Assembly: GCF_009729205.1 (NCBI RefSeq)
Contig: NZ_VTHB01000001.1
Span: 1 to 64,000 of the forward strand
Reading direction: 5' to 3'
Origin: Mycobacteroides sp. CBMA 271
GTDB taxonomy: Bacteria; Actinomycetota; Actinomycetes; Mycobacteriales; Mycobacteriaceae
DNA length: 64,000 nucleotides
A program made the position numbers and the translations under genes. How positions within the stretch are numbered: the stretch's first letter is position 1; every line of letters starts with the position of its first letter. Shown one piece after another: positions 46,874-57,834 of the stretch. The notes below the pieces were generated by a model. That model ran no database searches and was not told the DNA's origin. It was given only the letters and a program-made list of their open reading frames with translations.

Positions 46874-48766
46874 TCACGCAGCAGCGGTGGCGCCGCGCAC
46901 CACACCGACGAGTCGGTCGGCGTTCAGGTGTGCTAGCTGGATGACCGGCGCATCGAGCTGCTGAGCCAGTGTGACCGCTAGATCCATTCTCACAAATGAT
47001 GTCTCGCAGTCCACCACCACCGAGGCCACCCGTTCGGCGCGCAGCATCCCCGCCGCACGACGGGTCCGTCCCAGCGGATCGGGCCCGCCGGTCGCGCGGC
47101 CATCGGTGAGCACAACCACCAGCGATCGTCGATGCGGGTCGCGTCCACGCTCACGCGCCACCAGGTCGCGCGCGGCCAGAAGTCCTTGCGCCAGTGGCGT
47201 CTTGCCGCCGGTATCGAATTGCTGCAGCTTGCGCCCGGCGATATGCGTGGAGCTGGTAGGCGCCAACAACGTCGCAGCCTCCGCTCCGCGGAACGTGATG
47301 ACCGCAACCTTGTCGCGGCGCTGGTACGCATCGCGCAGGAGCGACAGCGTTGCCCCGCTGACCGCCGACATCTTCTGACGAGCCGCCATCGACCCTGAGG
47401 CGTCAACCACAAAGATCACCAGATTGCCCTCGCGCCCTTCCCTGATCGCCCACTGCACGTCCGACAGCACCGGCCTGGGCAGCTTGCCGGGCTCGGTTAC
47501 CCGGCCGGCCGCCGACATCAAGGTACCGAGCACGTGCACTCCGAAGCCCTCATCGGAGCTCGGTGCAATCACCTTGCCGGCCCGGTTGCGTGCTGCCGAG
47601 CGTCGTCCAGGCGCTCCCATACCAACACCCGGCACCCGGAACGTCTTGGCACGAAAGGTCGCCGACGGTGCGGGGCTGGGGCGCGATGACGCGGGCGCGG
47701 GAACCGAATTCTGCTGCGAGTCACCCGCTTTGCCGGAATCCGGGGATGGCTCTGGAGCACCCCCCGGACCGCCCGGACCCGGGCCATCCGGGTCGGGATC
47801 TGGGTCGTCCCTGCCGGAATCCTGATCCTGCGGAGGCGCGCTATCACGCATCGCCTGATCGAGCTGCTCGGGATCCAGACCCGGCTCATCGAACGGATCG
47901 CGGCGCCGCCGGTGCGGCAGCGCCAGCTCGGCGGCCACCCGGATGTCTGGCTCGCCGACTACCTCGGCGCCACGCCACGCGGCATGCGCCACTGCGGCAC
48001 GCGCCACCACCAGGTCGGCACGCATCCCATCCACATCAAAGGCCGCGCACAGGGCGGCAATGCGCTGTAACTCCGCATCCGGCAAGGTGACCCGGGGTAA
48101 CAGTCGCCGAGCATCGGAGATCCGGGCCGCCAGCTCAGACTCCTCCGACGCATACCGCGCCACGAATCCCGCAGAGTCAGCCTCGTAGGCCAGACGGCGG
48201 CGGATGACCTCGGCTCGCACCGCCACATCACGCGAGGCATGCACGTCGACCGCGAATCCGAAGCGGTCGAGCAACTGCGGACGCAGTTCCCCCTCCTCCG
48301 GGTTCATGGTGCCGATCAACACGAATCGCGCATCGTAGGAATGGGATACGCCGTCGCGTTCCACATGCACCCGACCCATCGCCGCTGCATCAAGGATCAC
48401 ATCGACCAGATGATCGTGCAGCAGGTTGACCTCGTCCACATAGAGCACGCCACCATCGGCACGCGCCAAAAGCCCTGGGGAAAAGGCATGTTCGCCGTCG
48501 CGCAGTACCTTCTGCAGGTCCAGCGATCCGACGACCCGATCCTCGGTGGCACCGATCGGCAGCTCCACCAAACGTGCGCCATCGACAGAACTCAGCACCG
48601 TCGTCAGCGCACGCACCGCGGTCGACTTGGCAGTGCCCTTCTCGCCGCGGATGAGCACCCCGCCGATGTCGGGCCGTACCGCCGAGAGCACCAGCGCCAG
48701 TCGTAATTGGTCGTGCCCGACGATCGCGCTCAGCGGGTAGCCGGGAACCGTTGTCGTGCTACTCAT
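46874..48766 (-). CDS. Magnesium/cobalt-chelatase-like ATPase (ChlI-ChlD fusion, Rv2850c type)
   Basis: The 630-residue protein joins an AAA+ ChlI-like domain ([14 protein letters not shown], Walker A near 41; LYVDEVNLL, Walker B near 108; [13 protein letters not shown]) to an acidic/proline-rich linker (about 310-380) and a C-terminal von Willebrand domain with a MIDAS motif (VDASGSM). This is the I/D motor pair of metal chelatases in one chain. In a non-photosynthetic mycobacterium the metal is probably cobalt for the corrin ring, which fits cobO and cobB downstream. The large H subunit is not in the window. It overlaps the GNAT gene by 8 bases. Confidence 0.9.
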   Translation of the reverse strand: MSSTTTVPGYPLSAIVGHDQLRLALVLSAVRPDIGGVLIRGEKGTAKSTAVRALTTVLSSVDGARLVELPIGATEDRVVGSLDLQKVLRDGEHAFSPGLLARADGGVLYVDEVNLLHDHLVDVILDAAAMGRVHVERDGVSHSYDARFVLIGTMNPEEGELRPQLLDRFGFAVDVHASRDVAVRAEVIRRRLAYEADSAGFVARYASEESELAARISDARRLLPRVTLPDAELQRIAALCAAFDVDGMRADLVVARAAVAHAAWRGAEVVGEPDIRVAAELALPHRRRRDPFDEPGLDPEQLDQAMRDSAPPQDQDSGRDDPDPDPDGPGPGGPGGAPEPSPDSGKAGDSQQNSVPAPASSRPSPAPSATFRAKTFRVPGVGMGAPGRRSAARNRAGKVIAPSSDEGFGVHVLGTLMSAAGRVTEPGKLPRPVLSDVQWAIREGREGNLVIFVVDASGSMAARQKMSAVSGATLSLLRDAYQRRDKVAVITFRGAEAATLLAPTSSTHIAGRKLQQFDTGGKTPLAQGLLAARDLVARERGRDPHRRSLVVVLTDGRATGGPDPLGRTRRAAGMLRAERVASVVVDCETSFVRMDLAVTLAQQLDAPVIQLAHLNADRLVGVVRGATAAA

Positions 48767-49226
48767 TTCCGGCCACCCAGGTCATGGGTACGTGCGGAAT
48801 TCCGTCCTCGAGAAACTCATCACCGGCGACCACGAATCCCAGCTTGCCATACATGCCAGCCAGGTGGGCCTGCGCGTTCAACCGGCAACGTGCGCCCCCG
48901 ATCTCCGCCAGCACGGCACGGACCAGTCGCGCCGCGTGCCCGCGGCCACGTTCCTCCACGGCCGTGCACACCCGGCCGATCCAGAAGCCCGAGACTCCGG
49001 GATCCGCAAGCAGTCTCAGGCCGCTGACGACATCGTTGTTTTCGTTCTTGATCCAGAAATGCCGAGTCTCGGGTTCCAGATCACGACCGTCGAGATCTTG
49101 GTAAGCACAGTTCTGCCCGACGATGAACGCGTCGGCACGCAGTCGCAACAGCCCATAGAGTGTCTCGGTATCCAGGTCCGCGGACCAACACCACCGGGAT
49201 TGTGCCGGCACCGCCGGCGGCGTCAC
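48759..49226 (-). CDS. GNAT N-acetyltransferase (ElaA-like, Rv2851c position)
   Basis: I choose the GTG at 49226, which overlaps the mqo stop (GTGA), giving 155 residues, almost the length of Rv2851c. The acetyl-CoA site is in the [20 protein letters not shown] stretch. [16 protein letters not shown], then [14 protein letters not shown], are the ElaA-family signature. Substrate unknown. The frame is open to an ATG at 49262, inside mqo. Confidence 0.88.
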   Translation of the reverse strand: MTPPAVPAQSRWCWSADLDTETLYGLLRLRADAFIVGQNCAYQDLDGRDLEPETRHFWIKNENNDVVSGLRLLADPGVSGFWIGRVCTAVEERGRGHAARLVRAVLAEIGGARCRLNAQAHLAGMYGKLGFVVAGDEFLEDGIPHVPMTWVAGNE

Positions 49227-50707
49227 TGCCCCAAGCCGAGAACCTGTGTCCCCCAGTCCCATACCTCACCGAACAGCGTCGGCTCCTCGGAAAGATTGAT
49301 GCCCAACGACGGAATCATTTCCTTGAGTTTGGGCATCCAGTTGGCGTAGCGGTCGGGGAAGCACCGCTGCATGACATCGAGCATGGCGGGCACCGCGGTA
49401 GACGCGCCCGGGGAGGCGCCGAGCAGACCGGCGATGCTGCCGTCGGCCGAATTGAGCACCATGGTGCCGAATTCCAGCGCACCGCCCTTGCCCTTTGCCG
49501 GACGGATGACCTGCACGCGCTGGCCTGCGGTGATGAGCTCCCAGTCGGCGCGCTGTGCCCTGGGCGCGAAGTCGCGCAACATGTCGATCCGGTCATCCGG
49601 GCCGAGACGCAACTGGCTGAGCAGGAAGTTCACCAGACCGAACTCCGTCAGACCCACACCGATCATCGACGCGAGGTTGTTGGGCTTCACCGTCGCCGGC
49701 AGATCGGTGATCTTGCCCATCTTGAGGAACTTGGGCGACCAACCGGCGAATGGCCCGAACAACAGCCATTCCTTCCCGTTGATCACCCGGGTGTCCAGGT
49801 GCGGCGCCGACATGGGAGGTGCACCAAGCGGCGGGAAGCCGTACACCTTGGCCTTGTGGCCGTCGGTGAGATCGGTGTTATTGGTCCGCAGGAAAGCGCC
49901 GCTGACAGGGAAACCGCCAAAGCCCTTGGCCTCCGGGATTCCGGCCTTCTGCAGCAGGCCGAGCGCGCCACCGCCGGCACCAACGAAGACGAACTTGGCC
50001 TTGAGCTTTCGCTTCTCACCTGTGCGTCCGTTGACAAGCTTGAGGATCCACCCGCCGTCGCTCTCGCGGCTGATGTTGCGCACCTCGGTGCCGAAAACGG
50101 CTGCGGTACCGGTGCGTATTCCATAGCCCACCAACTGCTTTGACAGCTCGCCGAAGTCTACGTCGGTGCCGTCCTGGCTCCAGTTCAATCCCACCGGGTC
50201 GGAGTAGTCGCGCCCGGCAGCCATCAACGGCAGACGACGCGCGAATTCATCGTCGTCGTTGATGAATTCCATCTTCGCGAACAGCGGGTTACCCACTAGG
50301 GCGTCGTGGCGCTTGCGCAGGAAGTCGACCTTGTCGGCGCCGCGCACGTAGCTCACGTGCGGGATCGGGTTCAGGAAGCCACGTACGTCGGGCAGCACAC
50401 CGTTCTCCACGGCGTATGCCCAGAACTGGCGCGATACCTGAAACTGCTCGTTGACCGTGACGGCCTTGGTGATGTCGATCGAGCCGTCGGCCTTCTGCGG
50501 CGTGTAGTTGAGCTCGCACAGCGCCGAGTGGCCGGTGCCCGCGTTGTTCCACGGGTCGCTGCTTTCGCTGGCGGCCGCGTCGAGGCGCTCAATCAGGGTG
50601 ATCGACAGGTCTGGCTCGACCAACCGCAACAGAGCGCTGAGTGTCGCGCTCATGATTCCTGACCCAATCAGGGCAACGTCTGTCTGCTCCACCTGCGCTT
50701 TTGACAC
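49223..50707 (-). CDS. mqo: Malate:quinone oxidoreductase
   Basis: Mqo oxidises malate to oxaloacetate and passes electrons to the quinone pool at the inner membrane face. The 494-residue protein has an N-terminal FAD-binding motif ([17 protein letters not shown]), the [17 protein letters not shown] block, and [18 protein letters not shown] near the C-terminus, all typical. I chose GTG 50707, preceded by an AAAGGA-like site, because it gives the usual length. The frame is open to 50773. Backbone position equals Rv2852c. Confidence 0.96.
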   Translation of the reverse strand: MSKAQVEQTDVALIGSGIMSATLSALLRLVEPDLSITLIERLDAAASESSDPWNNAGTGHSALCELNYTPQKADGSIDITKAVTVNEQFQVSRQFWAYAVENGVLPDVRGFLNPIPHVSYVRGADKVDFLRKRHDALVGNPLFAKMEFINDDDEFARRLPLMAAGRDYSDPVGLNWSQDGTDVDFGELSKQLVGYGIRTGTAAVFGTEVRNISRESDGGWILKLVNGRTGEKRKLKAKFVFVGAGGGALGLLQKAGIPEAKGFGGFPVSGAFLRTNNTDLTDGHKAKVYGFPPLGAPPMSAPHLDTRVINGKEWLLFGPFAGWSPKFLKMGKITDLPATVKPNNLASMIGVGLTEFGLVNFLLSQLRLGPDDRIDMLRDFAPRAQRADWELITAGQRVQVIRPAKGKGGALEFGTMVLNSADGSIAGLLGASPGASTAVPAMLDVMQRCFPDRYANWMPKLKEMIPSLGINLSEEPTLFGEVWDWGTQVLGLGQ

Positions 50708-50815
50708 CGGTTCACTGTCCTTTTCGAATCTGATTGGAGTAGCGATGCTTCGCCGCCACCCGGGAGTACACACAGGTTATCGCGCGAGTAATTCCATCAT
50801 TCCGTCAACTAGGCT

Positions 50816-51811
50816 ATGCCCGTGACATGGGAACCCGATGTCCTCGATGGCTACCTTCGAAAGACCATTGAACTGGGCGTTGACCCTGACGGCGAAGGTG
50901 TAATAGCCGCCACACTGGTGCGGCCGGAAATTCAGCCGGATACCGGGCGCGCGGTACTCATGGTGCACGGATACACCGACTACTTCTTCCACACCGCACT
51001 TGCCGAACATTTCCTGGCCTGCGGATACCGATTCTTCGCACTCGATTTACGCAAATGCGGTCGCTCGCGGCGCGTTCACCAAACCCCGCATTACATCAGC
51101 GATCTGGCGCTTTACGACGCCGAACTCAACGCCGCGGTAGGCGTCATCAATGGCGAGTCGGCTGGCGCATCACTGCTCGTATACGGGCACTCCGCCGGTG
51201 GCCTCATCGTCTCGCTGTGGCTCAACCGCCTGCGGATGGCCAACCGCCTGGAAGACATCTCCGGCCTGATCCTGAACAGCCCGTGGCTGGACCTCCAAGG
51301 CCGTCCCCTCCTGCGCAGCGGCAGCACCACGGCGGCAGTGAAGGCGATCTCGAGATTCCGTGCGAAACAAGCGATCCCACTGCCGCACGAGGGCGCGTAC
51401 GGGGCGAGCCTGCACAAGGACTTCCACGGCGAGTTCGAGTACAACCTGGAGTGGAAGCCTGTCGGCGGCTTCCCGGTGCGGTTCGGATGGCTCAGTGCGA
51501 TCCGGCGCGGACATGCCGAACTACACCGCGGCTTGGACGTCGGCGTGCCCAATCTGATCCTGCGCTCCGACCGAAGCCTCTCGGGCGACGTCGATCCCTC
51601 AGCGGCCCTGCACGGCGACGTCGTCTTGGACGTTGCGCAGATCGCACGATGGTCGGGATGTGTCGGCAATTATCAGCGGGTCGTCCCGGTTCCCGACGCC
51701 AAACATGATGTCTTCCTGTCCGCAGCGGACGCACGCGCACAGGCCTACCGGGAGCTGAATTCGTGGCTCAGCTGGTACGAAGAGCGGCCGACTACTTCAG
51801 AAAATCGCTGA
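50816..51811 (+). CDS. Alpha/beta hydrolase (serine aminopeptidase S33 / lysophospholipase type)
   Basis: A 331-residue cytoplasmic protein with the nucleophile elbow GHSAGG near residue 123, VMVHGYTDYF-like oxyanion segment (MVHGYTDYF) near 48 and a C-terminal DAKHDVFLS that supplies the catalytic His. This is the monoacylglycerol-lipase-like type. It lies divergently from mqo in the position of Rv2854. Its end overlaps the convergent hydrolase gene by 20 bases. Substrate unknown. Confidence 0.85.
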   Translation: MPVTWEPDVLDGYLRKTIELGVDPDGEGVIAATLVRPEIQPDTGRAVLMVHGYTDYFFHTALAEHFLACGYRFFALDLRKCGRSRRVHQTPHYISDLALYDAELNAAVGVINGESAGASLLVYGHSAGGLIVSLWLNRLRMANRLEDISGLILNSPWLDLQGRPLLRSGSTTAAVKAISRFRAKQAIPLPHEGAYGASLHKDFHGEFEYNLEWKPVGGFPVRFGWLSAIRRGHAELHRGLDVGVPNLILRSDRSLSGDVDPSAALHGDVVLDVAQIARWSGCVGNYQRVVPVPDAKHDVFLSAADARAQAYRELNSWLSWYEERPTTSENR

Positions 51812-52706
51812 CCGCAGCGAGGAAGTCCTGCGGCTTCTCCACCATGGGGCTGTGGCCCGAGCCCGCAATGATGCGCGGTGGCAGCCCGGCCTCGGTGTAG
51901 CGCTGGACATTAGTGCCCGTTGGCGTAAGCACGTCCTGCGCACCCCACACCACCAGCACGGGCTTTCCCAGTCCAGCCAGTTGTTCTGCGACGGGCTTGG
52001 CGGCGTTGAGCTCGTCACCTGCCGTCGAATCGCATACCCCGGTGTGCGTCAGCTGTTTCAGAGAGCGGTGGGCCAATTCAGGCACCGGGTATCCAGGGGC
52101 GAATCCCGCCTGCAGCGCGCTATCGGTGATGGCGTCGACACCACGCAGTCGGTCGGCGGCAGGCCCGATCAGCGGCCAGCACGCCAGGCTGCCCAGCGCG
52201 GGCATCGCCTTGAGCCCGCTGGCGCCGTAAGTGTCGGAGACAACGATCCGATCGACCCGGCCTGGTTCGGCCTCGGCGACAGCCGTCGCGATATGCCCGC
52301 CCATCGAGTGGCCTACCAACAGGGCGTGGCGCACTCCGAGCGCATCAAGGGCGCGGCGCACCGCGGCGGCCTGGCCGGTGGCGCCATACTGCGCAGGATC
52401 TCGCGGAGCCTCCGAACCACCATGGCCCACCAGGTCGATAGCAATCACCCGATGGGTGCGGGCAAGCTCAGGCGCCACTTTCTCCCACCATTCGATGGAA
52501 GCCGAATAGCCGTGCAGTAGCACCACGGCACGATCCCCCGGCGGACCATACTCACGCACATTGAGGTCGGGCCCATCGAGTTGGAGTACGTGGCCACCGA
52601 AGAAGGGAGCGGCCGACCGCTGCTCCCGATCAACGAAGTATGCGTTCGCCGCCAACGTGACAACCACCACGACGAGCAGCATCAAGATCCGACGTAGCAA
52701 CCTCAT
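51792..52706 (-). CDS. Membrane-anchored or exported alpha/beta hydrolase
   Basis: A 304-residue alpha/beta hydrolase with an N-terminal hydrophobic stretch (MLLVVVVVTLAANAYFV) as signal anchor or export signal. The fold shows VVLLHGYSAS near residue 62, the elbow GHSMGG near 132 and a C-terminal GSGHSPMVEKP with the catalytic His. All three catalytic parts are present, so it should be active outside the membrane. Substrate unknown. Confidence 0.88.
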   Translation of the reverse strand: MRLLRRILMLLVVVVVTLAANAYFVDREQRSAAPFFGGHVLQLDGPDLNVREYGPPGDRAVVLLHGYSASIEWWEKVAPELARTHRVIAIDLVGHGGSEAPRDPAQYGATGQAAAVRRALDALGVRHALLVGHSMGGHIATAVAEAEPGRVDRIVVSDTYGASGLKAMPALGSLACWPLIGPAADRLRGVDAITDSALQAGFAPGYPVPELAHRSLKQLTHTGVCDSTAGDELNAAKPVAEQLAGLGKPVLVVWGAQDVLTPTGTNVQRYTEAGLPPRIIAGSGHSPMVEKPQDFLAAVSDFLK

Positions 52707-52747
52707 GGCGCGGACCCTTCTGAGTCAACTAGCCGGGAGCCAGCGGT

Positions 52748-53374
52748 TTACCAAGAGCTGCTGCGCAGCACTACCTCGGCCGCCAACTCCGGGGTGAGGT
52801 CCCGAGTTGCCGACCGGCGCCCCATCAGCTCAACGATCCGGTAATCGCCGTACACGAAGCGCTGACTGGCGCGGGCGATCGCCCGGGTGGTATCCGAGGT
52901 CACCAACACCGTCGTATTGATTTCCACCGGTGGGCAGTGCTTGTCGCGGATCACACCCGCTCGATCGGCAACCCGCGGATGTCCGCGATCGATCGCCACC
53001 AGGCCGATGAACCGGTCGAGCTTGGTTGCCGCCAGATCCCAGGCCAGCTCGCCGCCGGCGCGGTCTCCCACCAACAACGCCACCTTGACGCCGATATCGT
53101 CGAGCACTCCGGTGATGGCCTTGGCATGCAGGTGCGGATCGTGACCGATCACCGCGGTGCGCAGCCCGGCGGTATGCAGCCGCTCGCAGACCGAGCGATA
53201 GCTGAGCGCAAAATGTCCCGCCGCGGCGAGCATGACGACGGTGGTTCCCTTATCCGGCCCCGACACATTGACCTGCACCGTTCGGCCGTCGATGGTGACG
53301 ACCTGATGCAGTTCGCCGTCACGCGCGGACGGGGGACCCGGGTGTGGGCGACGAAGCTCAGGCGGCGGACTCAC
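52748..53374 (-). CDS. Alpha/beta-hydrolase-fold protein without the catalytic serine (probable pseudoenzyme)
   Basis: The 208-residue protein has the hydrolase-like strand order, with VVMLAAAGHFALSY where the oxyanion loop belongs and LLVGDRAGGELAWD where the nucleophile elbow GxSxG belongs. The serine is replaced by Arg and no GHSxG is present. No catalytic His motif is evident near the C-terminus. It is shorter than usual hydrolases (about 280-300), so it lacks part of the cap or end. Probably not a hydrolase; a binding role is possible. It starts 42 bases upstream of its hydrolase neighbour on the same strand. Confidence 0.72.
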   Translation of the reverse strand: MSPPPELRRPHPGPPSARDGELHQVVTIDGRTVQVNVSGPDKGTTVVMLAAAGHFALSYRSVCERLHTAGLRTAVIGHDPHLHAKAITGVLDDIGVKVALLVGDRAGGELAWDLAATKLDRFIGLVAIDRGHPRVADRAGVIRDKHCPPVEINTTVLVTSDTTRAIARASQRFVYGDYRIVELMGRRSATRDLTPELAAEVVLRSSSW

Positions 53375-53482
53375 GGGTGAGCCGCTTGCGCGAGGACCAA
53401 GGGCATGGGCGCACGGTACCTGAGTAAGCGCCTTCCGGTTGGGCTTTTAACCAGCCCTTTCAGGAAACGTTAACCCGGCCCG

Positions 53483-54163
53483 TCAGGTGCGTTCGATCTT
53501 GTCGACCTGCTTCTCCACGATGTCCAGGAAGGTCTTGGGCATCGTCGCGGTGGCCGTGACCGATGGGTCACGCAACTCAAAGGATGTCGCCACCATTGCC
53601 ACCCCCTGGACGTTCGCAAAGGCCATATAACGAATGTTCGTGCCCTTGGGCATGATCATCGTTTGCTTGTAGATGAGGGCGCCGACGGGGCCGCCTTGCA
53701 CCAGTTCGGTAGTCATCGACGTTCCCGGCGAGTTCTTGTCGAAAAACACCTCGTACTTGGCGCACCGAGTCGCCACGCTCTTGACGTTGGCCAGGTCGAT
53801 GGTGTCGCGCAACAGGCTGACAATGATGTTCGCCCCGTTGAACCGTGCGATGTACCGCGCCGTGTTCTCGGGTCCGGGCTGGCCTGCATTGGCCAACCGG
53901 GGAGACAAACCGTCGGCGCAGCCCTGCGGATTCGAGGGCATCGCACCGACCACCTGCTGGTTGTTGACGATCACCCGACCCGGATCGGCGATAACCCTGT
54001 CGTACTGGGTGCCCTTGGGCAGCTCGTCGGCCGTGAGCAGCGATTTCGCGATGCGCTCCCCCGGCCACGTGGCTTGCCCCGCTATCGAGGGAGAGCAGCC
54101 GACGAGCGTCAACGCGGATGCTGCGATAGCTGTGATGTTTCGGAGGACCCGGTGCACCCGCAC
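53483..54163 (-). CDS. Putative lipoprotein (Lpq-like, unknown function)
   Basis: A 226-residue protein with a lipobox (TLVGC, Cys23) after a basic hydrophobic leader. The mature part is mixed alpha/beta with two cysteines (GCADG and TRCAKY) that likely pair, reminiscent of the PknH-sensor-like extracellular folds common in mycobacteria. The start is GTG 54163. No partner gene is evident; the next genes are cobQ upstream and hydrolases downstream. Confidence 0.75.
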   Translation of the reverse strand: MRVHRVLRNITAIAASALTLVGCSPSIAGQATWPGERIAKSLLTADELPKGTQYDRVIADPGRVIVNNQQVVGAMPSNPQGCADGLSPRLANAGQPGPENTARYIARFNGANIIVSLLRDTIDLANVKSVATRCAKYEVFFDKNSPGTSMTTELVQGGPVGALIYKQTMIMPKGTNIRYMAFANVQGVAMVATSFELRDPSVTATATMPKTFLDIVEKQVDKIERT

Positions 54164-54186
54164 AGATTATTCGACCGCTGCCGCAA

Positions 54187-55692
54187 TTACCGACTGTGCG
54201 CAATTACAGGATGTGACGGCGTGGACCCGCGCCAGAGTGTCTCCAGGGCGTCGACGTCAACATGCGTCTCGACGAGGTCGGCCAATCGGTCCATCTGCGC
54301 GACGCGGCAGCCGCCCACGTTGGTATCCGGAGCCACGACGAATCCTGGGCGCCCGGCCGCAGTTGCCGCTTCGGTGAGCCAGGTGCGCCGGAAATCGTCG
54401 TTGTCGAGCACTCCGTGCCAATGGGTCCCGCGAACGGCGCCGTCGGAACCGCCCTCGTGGTGATCGGTCAGCCAGGGCGCGACCGCCGAGCGGGTGACGG
54501 TGCCGTGGTGGATCTCGTAACCGGTCAGGCCCGGAGGCTGCCAGCGGCGCAGGGTCTTCTCCGGCTCGAAGACGATGTCGATATCCAGCAGGCCCAGTCC
54601 GTCGACGGTTCCGGACCCAGATTCCACGCGGTCGTCGATCGTCATGGCGAGCATCTGGAATCCACCACAGATACCCAGCACCGGCCCGCCCGTGCGGGCA
54701 TGTGCGACCACCGCGTCCGCGATCCCGCTGCGCCGCATCCAGGCAAGGTCGGCAACGGTGGCCTTGGTTCCGGGGATGACGACCACATCCGCATCGGCGA
54801 TATCAGAGGGGTGTGCCGCCCATCGCACGATCACTCCAGGCTCGCAGGCGATGGCCTCAATATCGGTGGAATTGGAGATCCGGGGCAACCGCACCGCGGC
54901 AACTCGCAGCCACTCCTGCCCGATGGGAGCGGCCGCGCGACCCACCTGACCCGATGCCACCACGGACACCGAATCCTCTGCGTCAAGCCATAATTGGTCG
55001 TCATAGGGCAGCACGCCGTAGGTGGGCCGGCCGGTCAGTGCGGCAAGCTGGTCCAGCCCGGGCTCCAGCAGCGCGCGATCACCGCGGAACTTGTTGACGA
55101 TGAAGCCGGCGATACGCCGCTGATCCGCGGGCTCCAGCACGGCCACCGAACCGAAAAGATGCGCCAGCACACCACCCCGGTCGATATCGCCGACCAACAC
55201 CACTGGGAGATCCGCAGCCTGCGCCAGACCCATGTTGGCGATATCGGTTGAGCGCAGATTTATCTCGGCGACGGATCCGGCGCCTTCACAGATCACCACG
55301 TCGAATTCCTCGCGCAGCGAGCGCAATTCCTCGGCGACCACCTGCCGCAGTTCCTCACGATGCTCGATGTAGGAACGGGCACTGACGTTTCCCGTCGCCT
55401 TTCCCCGCAGCACCAGTTGCGAGGTGCGATCGCTGCCGGGCTTGAGCAGCACCGGATTGAACCGCACCGATGGTTCCAGTCCGCAGGCACGAGCCTGAAG
55501 CGCCTGTGCCCGCCCGATCTCTCCCCCATCGATCGTCACCACGGAGTTGTTAGACATGTTCTGCGCCTTAAACGGCGCGACCCGAATCCCCTTGCGTGCC
55601 AACAGCCGACACAGACCCGTCACCACCAGGCTCTTACCCGCGTCGGAGCTGACACCCCCCACCAGCAGCGCGCCGGATACGGCGCCGGTCAT
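54187..55692 (-). CDS. cobQ: Cobyric acid synthase CobQ
   Basis: CobQ amidates positions b, d, e and g of adenosylcobyrinic acid diamide, using glutamine and ATP. The 501-residue protein has the P-loop-like [30 protein letters not shown] and a class I glutamine amidotransferase part with the nucleophile Cys in GICGGFQML and a downstream EIHHGTVTR with the His. The ATG at 55692 overlaps the map stop (ATGA). It lies about 8 kb from cobB/cobO, so cobalamin genes are split in this region. Confidence 0.97.
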   Translation of the reverse strand: MTGAVSGALLVGGVSSDAGKSLVVTGLCRLLARKGIRVAPFKAQNMSNNSVVTIDGGEIGRAQALQARACGLEPSVRFNPVLLKPGSDRTSQLVLRGKATGNVSARSYIEHREELRQVVAEELRSLREEFDVVICEGAGSVAEINLRSTDIANMGLAQAADLPVVLVGDIDRGGVLAHLFGSVAVLEPADQRRIAGFIVNKFRGDRALLEPGLDQLAALTGRPTYGVLPYDDQLWLDAEDSVSVVASGQVGRAAAPIGQEWLRVAAVRLPRISNSTDIEAIACEPGVIVRWAAHPSDIADADVVVIPGTKATVADLAWMRRSGIADAVVAHARTGGPVLGICGGFQMLAMTIDDRVESGSGTVDGLGLLDIDIVFEPEKTLRRWQPPGLTGYEIHHGTVTRSAVAPWLTDHHEGGSDGAVRGTHWHGVLDNDDFRRTWLTEAATAAGRPGFVVAPDTNVGGCRVAQMDRLADLVETHVDVDALETLWRGSTPSHPVIAHSR

Positions 55693-56582
55693 GGCAGGGT
55701 GAGGATCTCTACTCCGTCGTCGGTGACCACCATGGTGTGCTCGAACTGCGCGGTCCACTTCTTGTCGACGGTCGCCACGGTCCAGGTGTCATCCCAGATT
55801 TCGTACTCCAGCGATCCCAGGTTGATCATCGGTTCGATGGTGAATGTCATACCCGGCTCGATGACGATGTCCAGGTTGGGGTCGTCGTAGTGCGGCACGA
55901 TGAGCCCGTTATGGAACGTCGGACCCACACCATGGCCGGTGAAGGCGCGAACCACGCTGTAGCCGAAGCGCTTTGCATAAGCTTCGATCACCCGGCCGAT
56001 GACGGACAGGGCTCTACCCGGTTTCACGGCGTTGATGGCCCGCATGGTGGCCTCGTGTGTCCGCTCGACCAGCAACCGGTGCTCCTCGGACACATTCCCG
56101 GCCAAGAAGGTGGAGTTGGTGTCGCCGTGCACACCGTCGATATAGGCGGTGACGTCAATGTTGACGATGTCCCCGTCCTGGATCACGGTGGAGTCCGGTA
56201 TCCCGTGGCAGATGATCTCATTGAGCGAAGTGCAGCATGACTTGGGAAATGCCTTGTACCCCAGTGTCGACGGGTAGGCGCCTTGCGAAACCATGTAGTC
56301 GTGGGCGATGCGGTCCAGTTCGTCGGTGGTGACACCGGGGGCCACCGCCTTGCCAGCGAGCGCCAGCGCCTGCGCCGCGATCCTCCCGGCGACGCGCATC
56401 TTCTCGATCACCTCGGGCGTCTGGACGTACGGCTCCCCGATGGCCTCGGCGACCTTGGCCTTGCCCACGTACTCGGGCCGGTCGATCGATAGAGGAACCC
56501 TGCGCTCGGGCGAGAGCTCACCCGGGCGCAGCGCAGCACGTGTCGATGAGCCGCTAGCGCGAAGAGAATCAGGCGCAGTCAT
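55689..56582 (-). CDS. map: Methionine aminopeptidase (MapB, Rv2861c type)
   Basis: This removes the initiator Met from nascent proteins. The 297-residue protein has the M24 metal site: Asp in [11 protein letters not shown] and HGDTNSTF, His in GHGVGPTFH, Glu in FTIEPM and in QFEHTMV. The N-terminal extension of about 45 residues (before RPEYVGK) is the linker typical of actinobacterial MapB. Overlaps cobQ by four bases. Confidence 0.97.
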   Translation of the reverse strand: MTAPDSLRASGSSTRAALRPGELSPERRVPLSIDRPEYVGKAKVAEAIGEPYVQTPEVIEKMRVAGRIAAQALALAGKAVAPGVTTDELDRIAHDYMVSQGAYPSTLGYKAFPKSCCTSLNEIICHGIPDSTVIQDGDIVNIDVTAYIDGVHGDTNSTFLAGNVSEEHRLLVERTHEATMRAINAVKPGRALSVIGRVIEAYAKRFGYSVVRAFTGHGVGPTFHNGLIVPHYDDPNLDIVIEPGMTFTIEPMINLGSLEYEIWDDTWTVATVDKKWTAQFEHTMVVTDDGVEILTLP

Positions 56583-56612
56583 GAAGGCAGCGTAGCCGGA
56601 ACGCCGAATCGA

Positions 56613-57371
56613 CTAGGCGTTGATGACGATGGGGTCGCCGATGCTCACCGTGTTGTAGTACCAGGATGCGTTATCCGGGCTCAGGTTGATGCAGCCGTGG
56701 CTGACATTCGAATTGCCCTGTGATCCCGTCGACCATGGGGCGCTGTGCACGTAGACGCCGCCCCAGGTGACCCGCACCGCGTAGTAAACGGTCAGCTTGT
56801 AGCCCTCAGGATCGTTGAGCGGGATGCCGATGGTCCGCGAATCCATGACCACGGGGCTCTGCTTCTCCAGCGCCGTGAATGAACCAACTGGCGTGGGGTG
56901 CTTGGGCTTCCCCATCGACGCGGGCATCTCACGCATGACCGTGCCGTCGATCTTGACCGTGAAGGTGTGGGCGCTGATGCTGCCGATGCCCAGTACCTCT
57001 GAACCCGTCTGGAATTTGTACTTCATTCCACTGACCGACACAGTGACCGACGAATGCGAAGGCCAATACTCACGTGGCGTGAAACGGACCGTCGAATCGT
57101 CGATCCAGCTGAAGATTCCCGTCGGCACCTTTGATGCGGAGAAGTCGATGGACCGCTCGGCGGCCGGCCGATCCGCGACAGGAGCCGCGAAACGAATCGT
57201 CACGGGCATGGCCACACCGACCGTCTGCCCCGGCGTGGGTGACACGGAGGCCACCCCGCTGGGAGACGCGGCCGATGCGTGGCCAAGGGTCGCTGGTGCG
57301 GTGATCGCCATGTTCATGAGGAGCCCGGCGAGCCCGGTCACCACAAGCACACTCCGAAATGCTCTGCGCAA
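56613..57371 (-). CDS. L,D-transpeptidase (YkuD, LdtA/LdtMt1 type)
   Basis: The 252-residue protein has an N-terminal export signal (about 1-28), an Ig-like domain (about 40-120) and a YkuD catalytic domain with the HxxxxxxxxxxxxxSHGCINL site, seen as NVSHGCINLSPDN near residue 225. It makes 3-3 cross-links in mycobacterial peptidoglycan and is the target of carbapenems. It is close in length to LdtMt1 (Rv0116c). Here it lies between map and the lipoprotein PBP, a place without an Ldt in M. tuberculosis. Confidence 0.95.
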   Translation of the reverse strand: MRRAFRSVLVVTGLAGLLMNMAITAPATLGHASAASPSGVASVSPTPGQTVGVAMPVTIRFAAPVADRPAAERSIDFSASKVPTGIFSWIDDSTVRFTPREYWPSHSSVTVSVSGMKYKFQTGSEVLGIGSISAHTFTVKIDGTVMREMPASMGKPKHPTPVGSFTALEKQSPVVMDSRTIGIPLNDPEGYKLTVYYAVRVTWGGVYVHSAPWSTGSQGNSNVSHGCINLSPDNASWYYNTVSIGDPIVINA

Positions 57372-57460
57372 GCTCTCGATCCTCCCTGGATGCTGTTTTA
57401 CTACATGCTAGTTCGTCAACTCCGGGCAGAACGTTAGCGACTGGGCGCACAATCAAATTC

Positions 57461-57826
57461 ATGGGCCTGACCTCAACCGTCAGATTGGAAGCCATCGTGA
57501 TCGACTGCCAGAACGCCACCATGCTCGGCCGGTGGTGGGCCGAGGCCCTCGAATGGCAGTGTTCCGAAGACCAAGACGGCGACATCGAGGTGTTTCAGCC
57601 CGACAGACATCCGCCTTCGTTGTTTTTCCTGGCCAACCGTGACCAGAAGGTGGCCAAGAACCGATTGCACCTGGACTTTCGCGGTGCCGACCAGCAGGCC
57701 GCGGTGGATCGGTTTCTGGCGCGTGGCGCTAGCAGAATCGATATCGGGCAAGGCGACGCGAGCTGGATTGTGCTCGCCGACCCCGAGGGGAACGAGTTCT
57801 GCGTGCTTGAGTCGCAAGCCAGGTAA
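57461..57826 (+). CDS. Glyoxalase/VOC-family protein
   Basis: About 121 residues from ATG 57461, with the VOC pattern VRLEAIVIDCQNATMLGRWWAEALEW at the start, HLDFRGAD in the middle and LADPEGNEFCVLE at the end. This is the single-domain type of unknown specificity, annotated as glyoxalase-like in actinobacteria. It is isolated on the plus strand between the Ldt and the small gene. Confidence 0.85.
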   Translation: MGLTSTVRLEAIVIDCQNATMLGRWWAEALEWQCSEDQDGDIEVFQPDRHPPSLFFLANRDQKVAKNRLHLDFRGADQQAAVDRFLARGASRIDIGQGDASWIVLADPEGNEFCVLESQAR

Positions 57827-57834
57827 GAAGCTAT

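Noticed and set aside
53441..53457. Weak terminator-like stem (GGGCT, 7-base loop, AGCCC)
   Set aside because: The stem is only 5 bases and no T-run follows in the minus-strand direction of the flanking genes.
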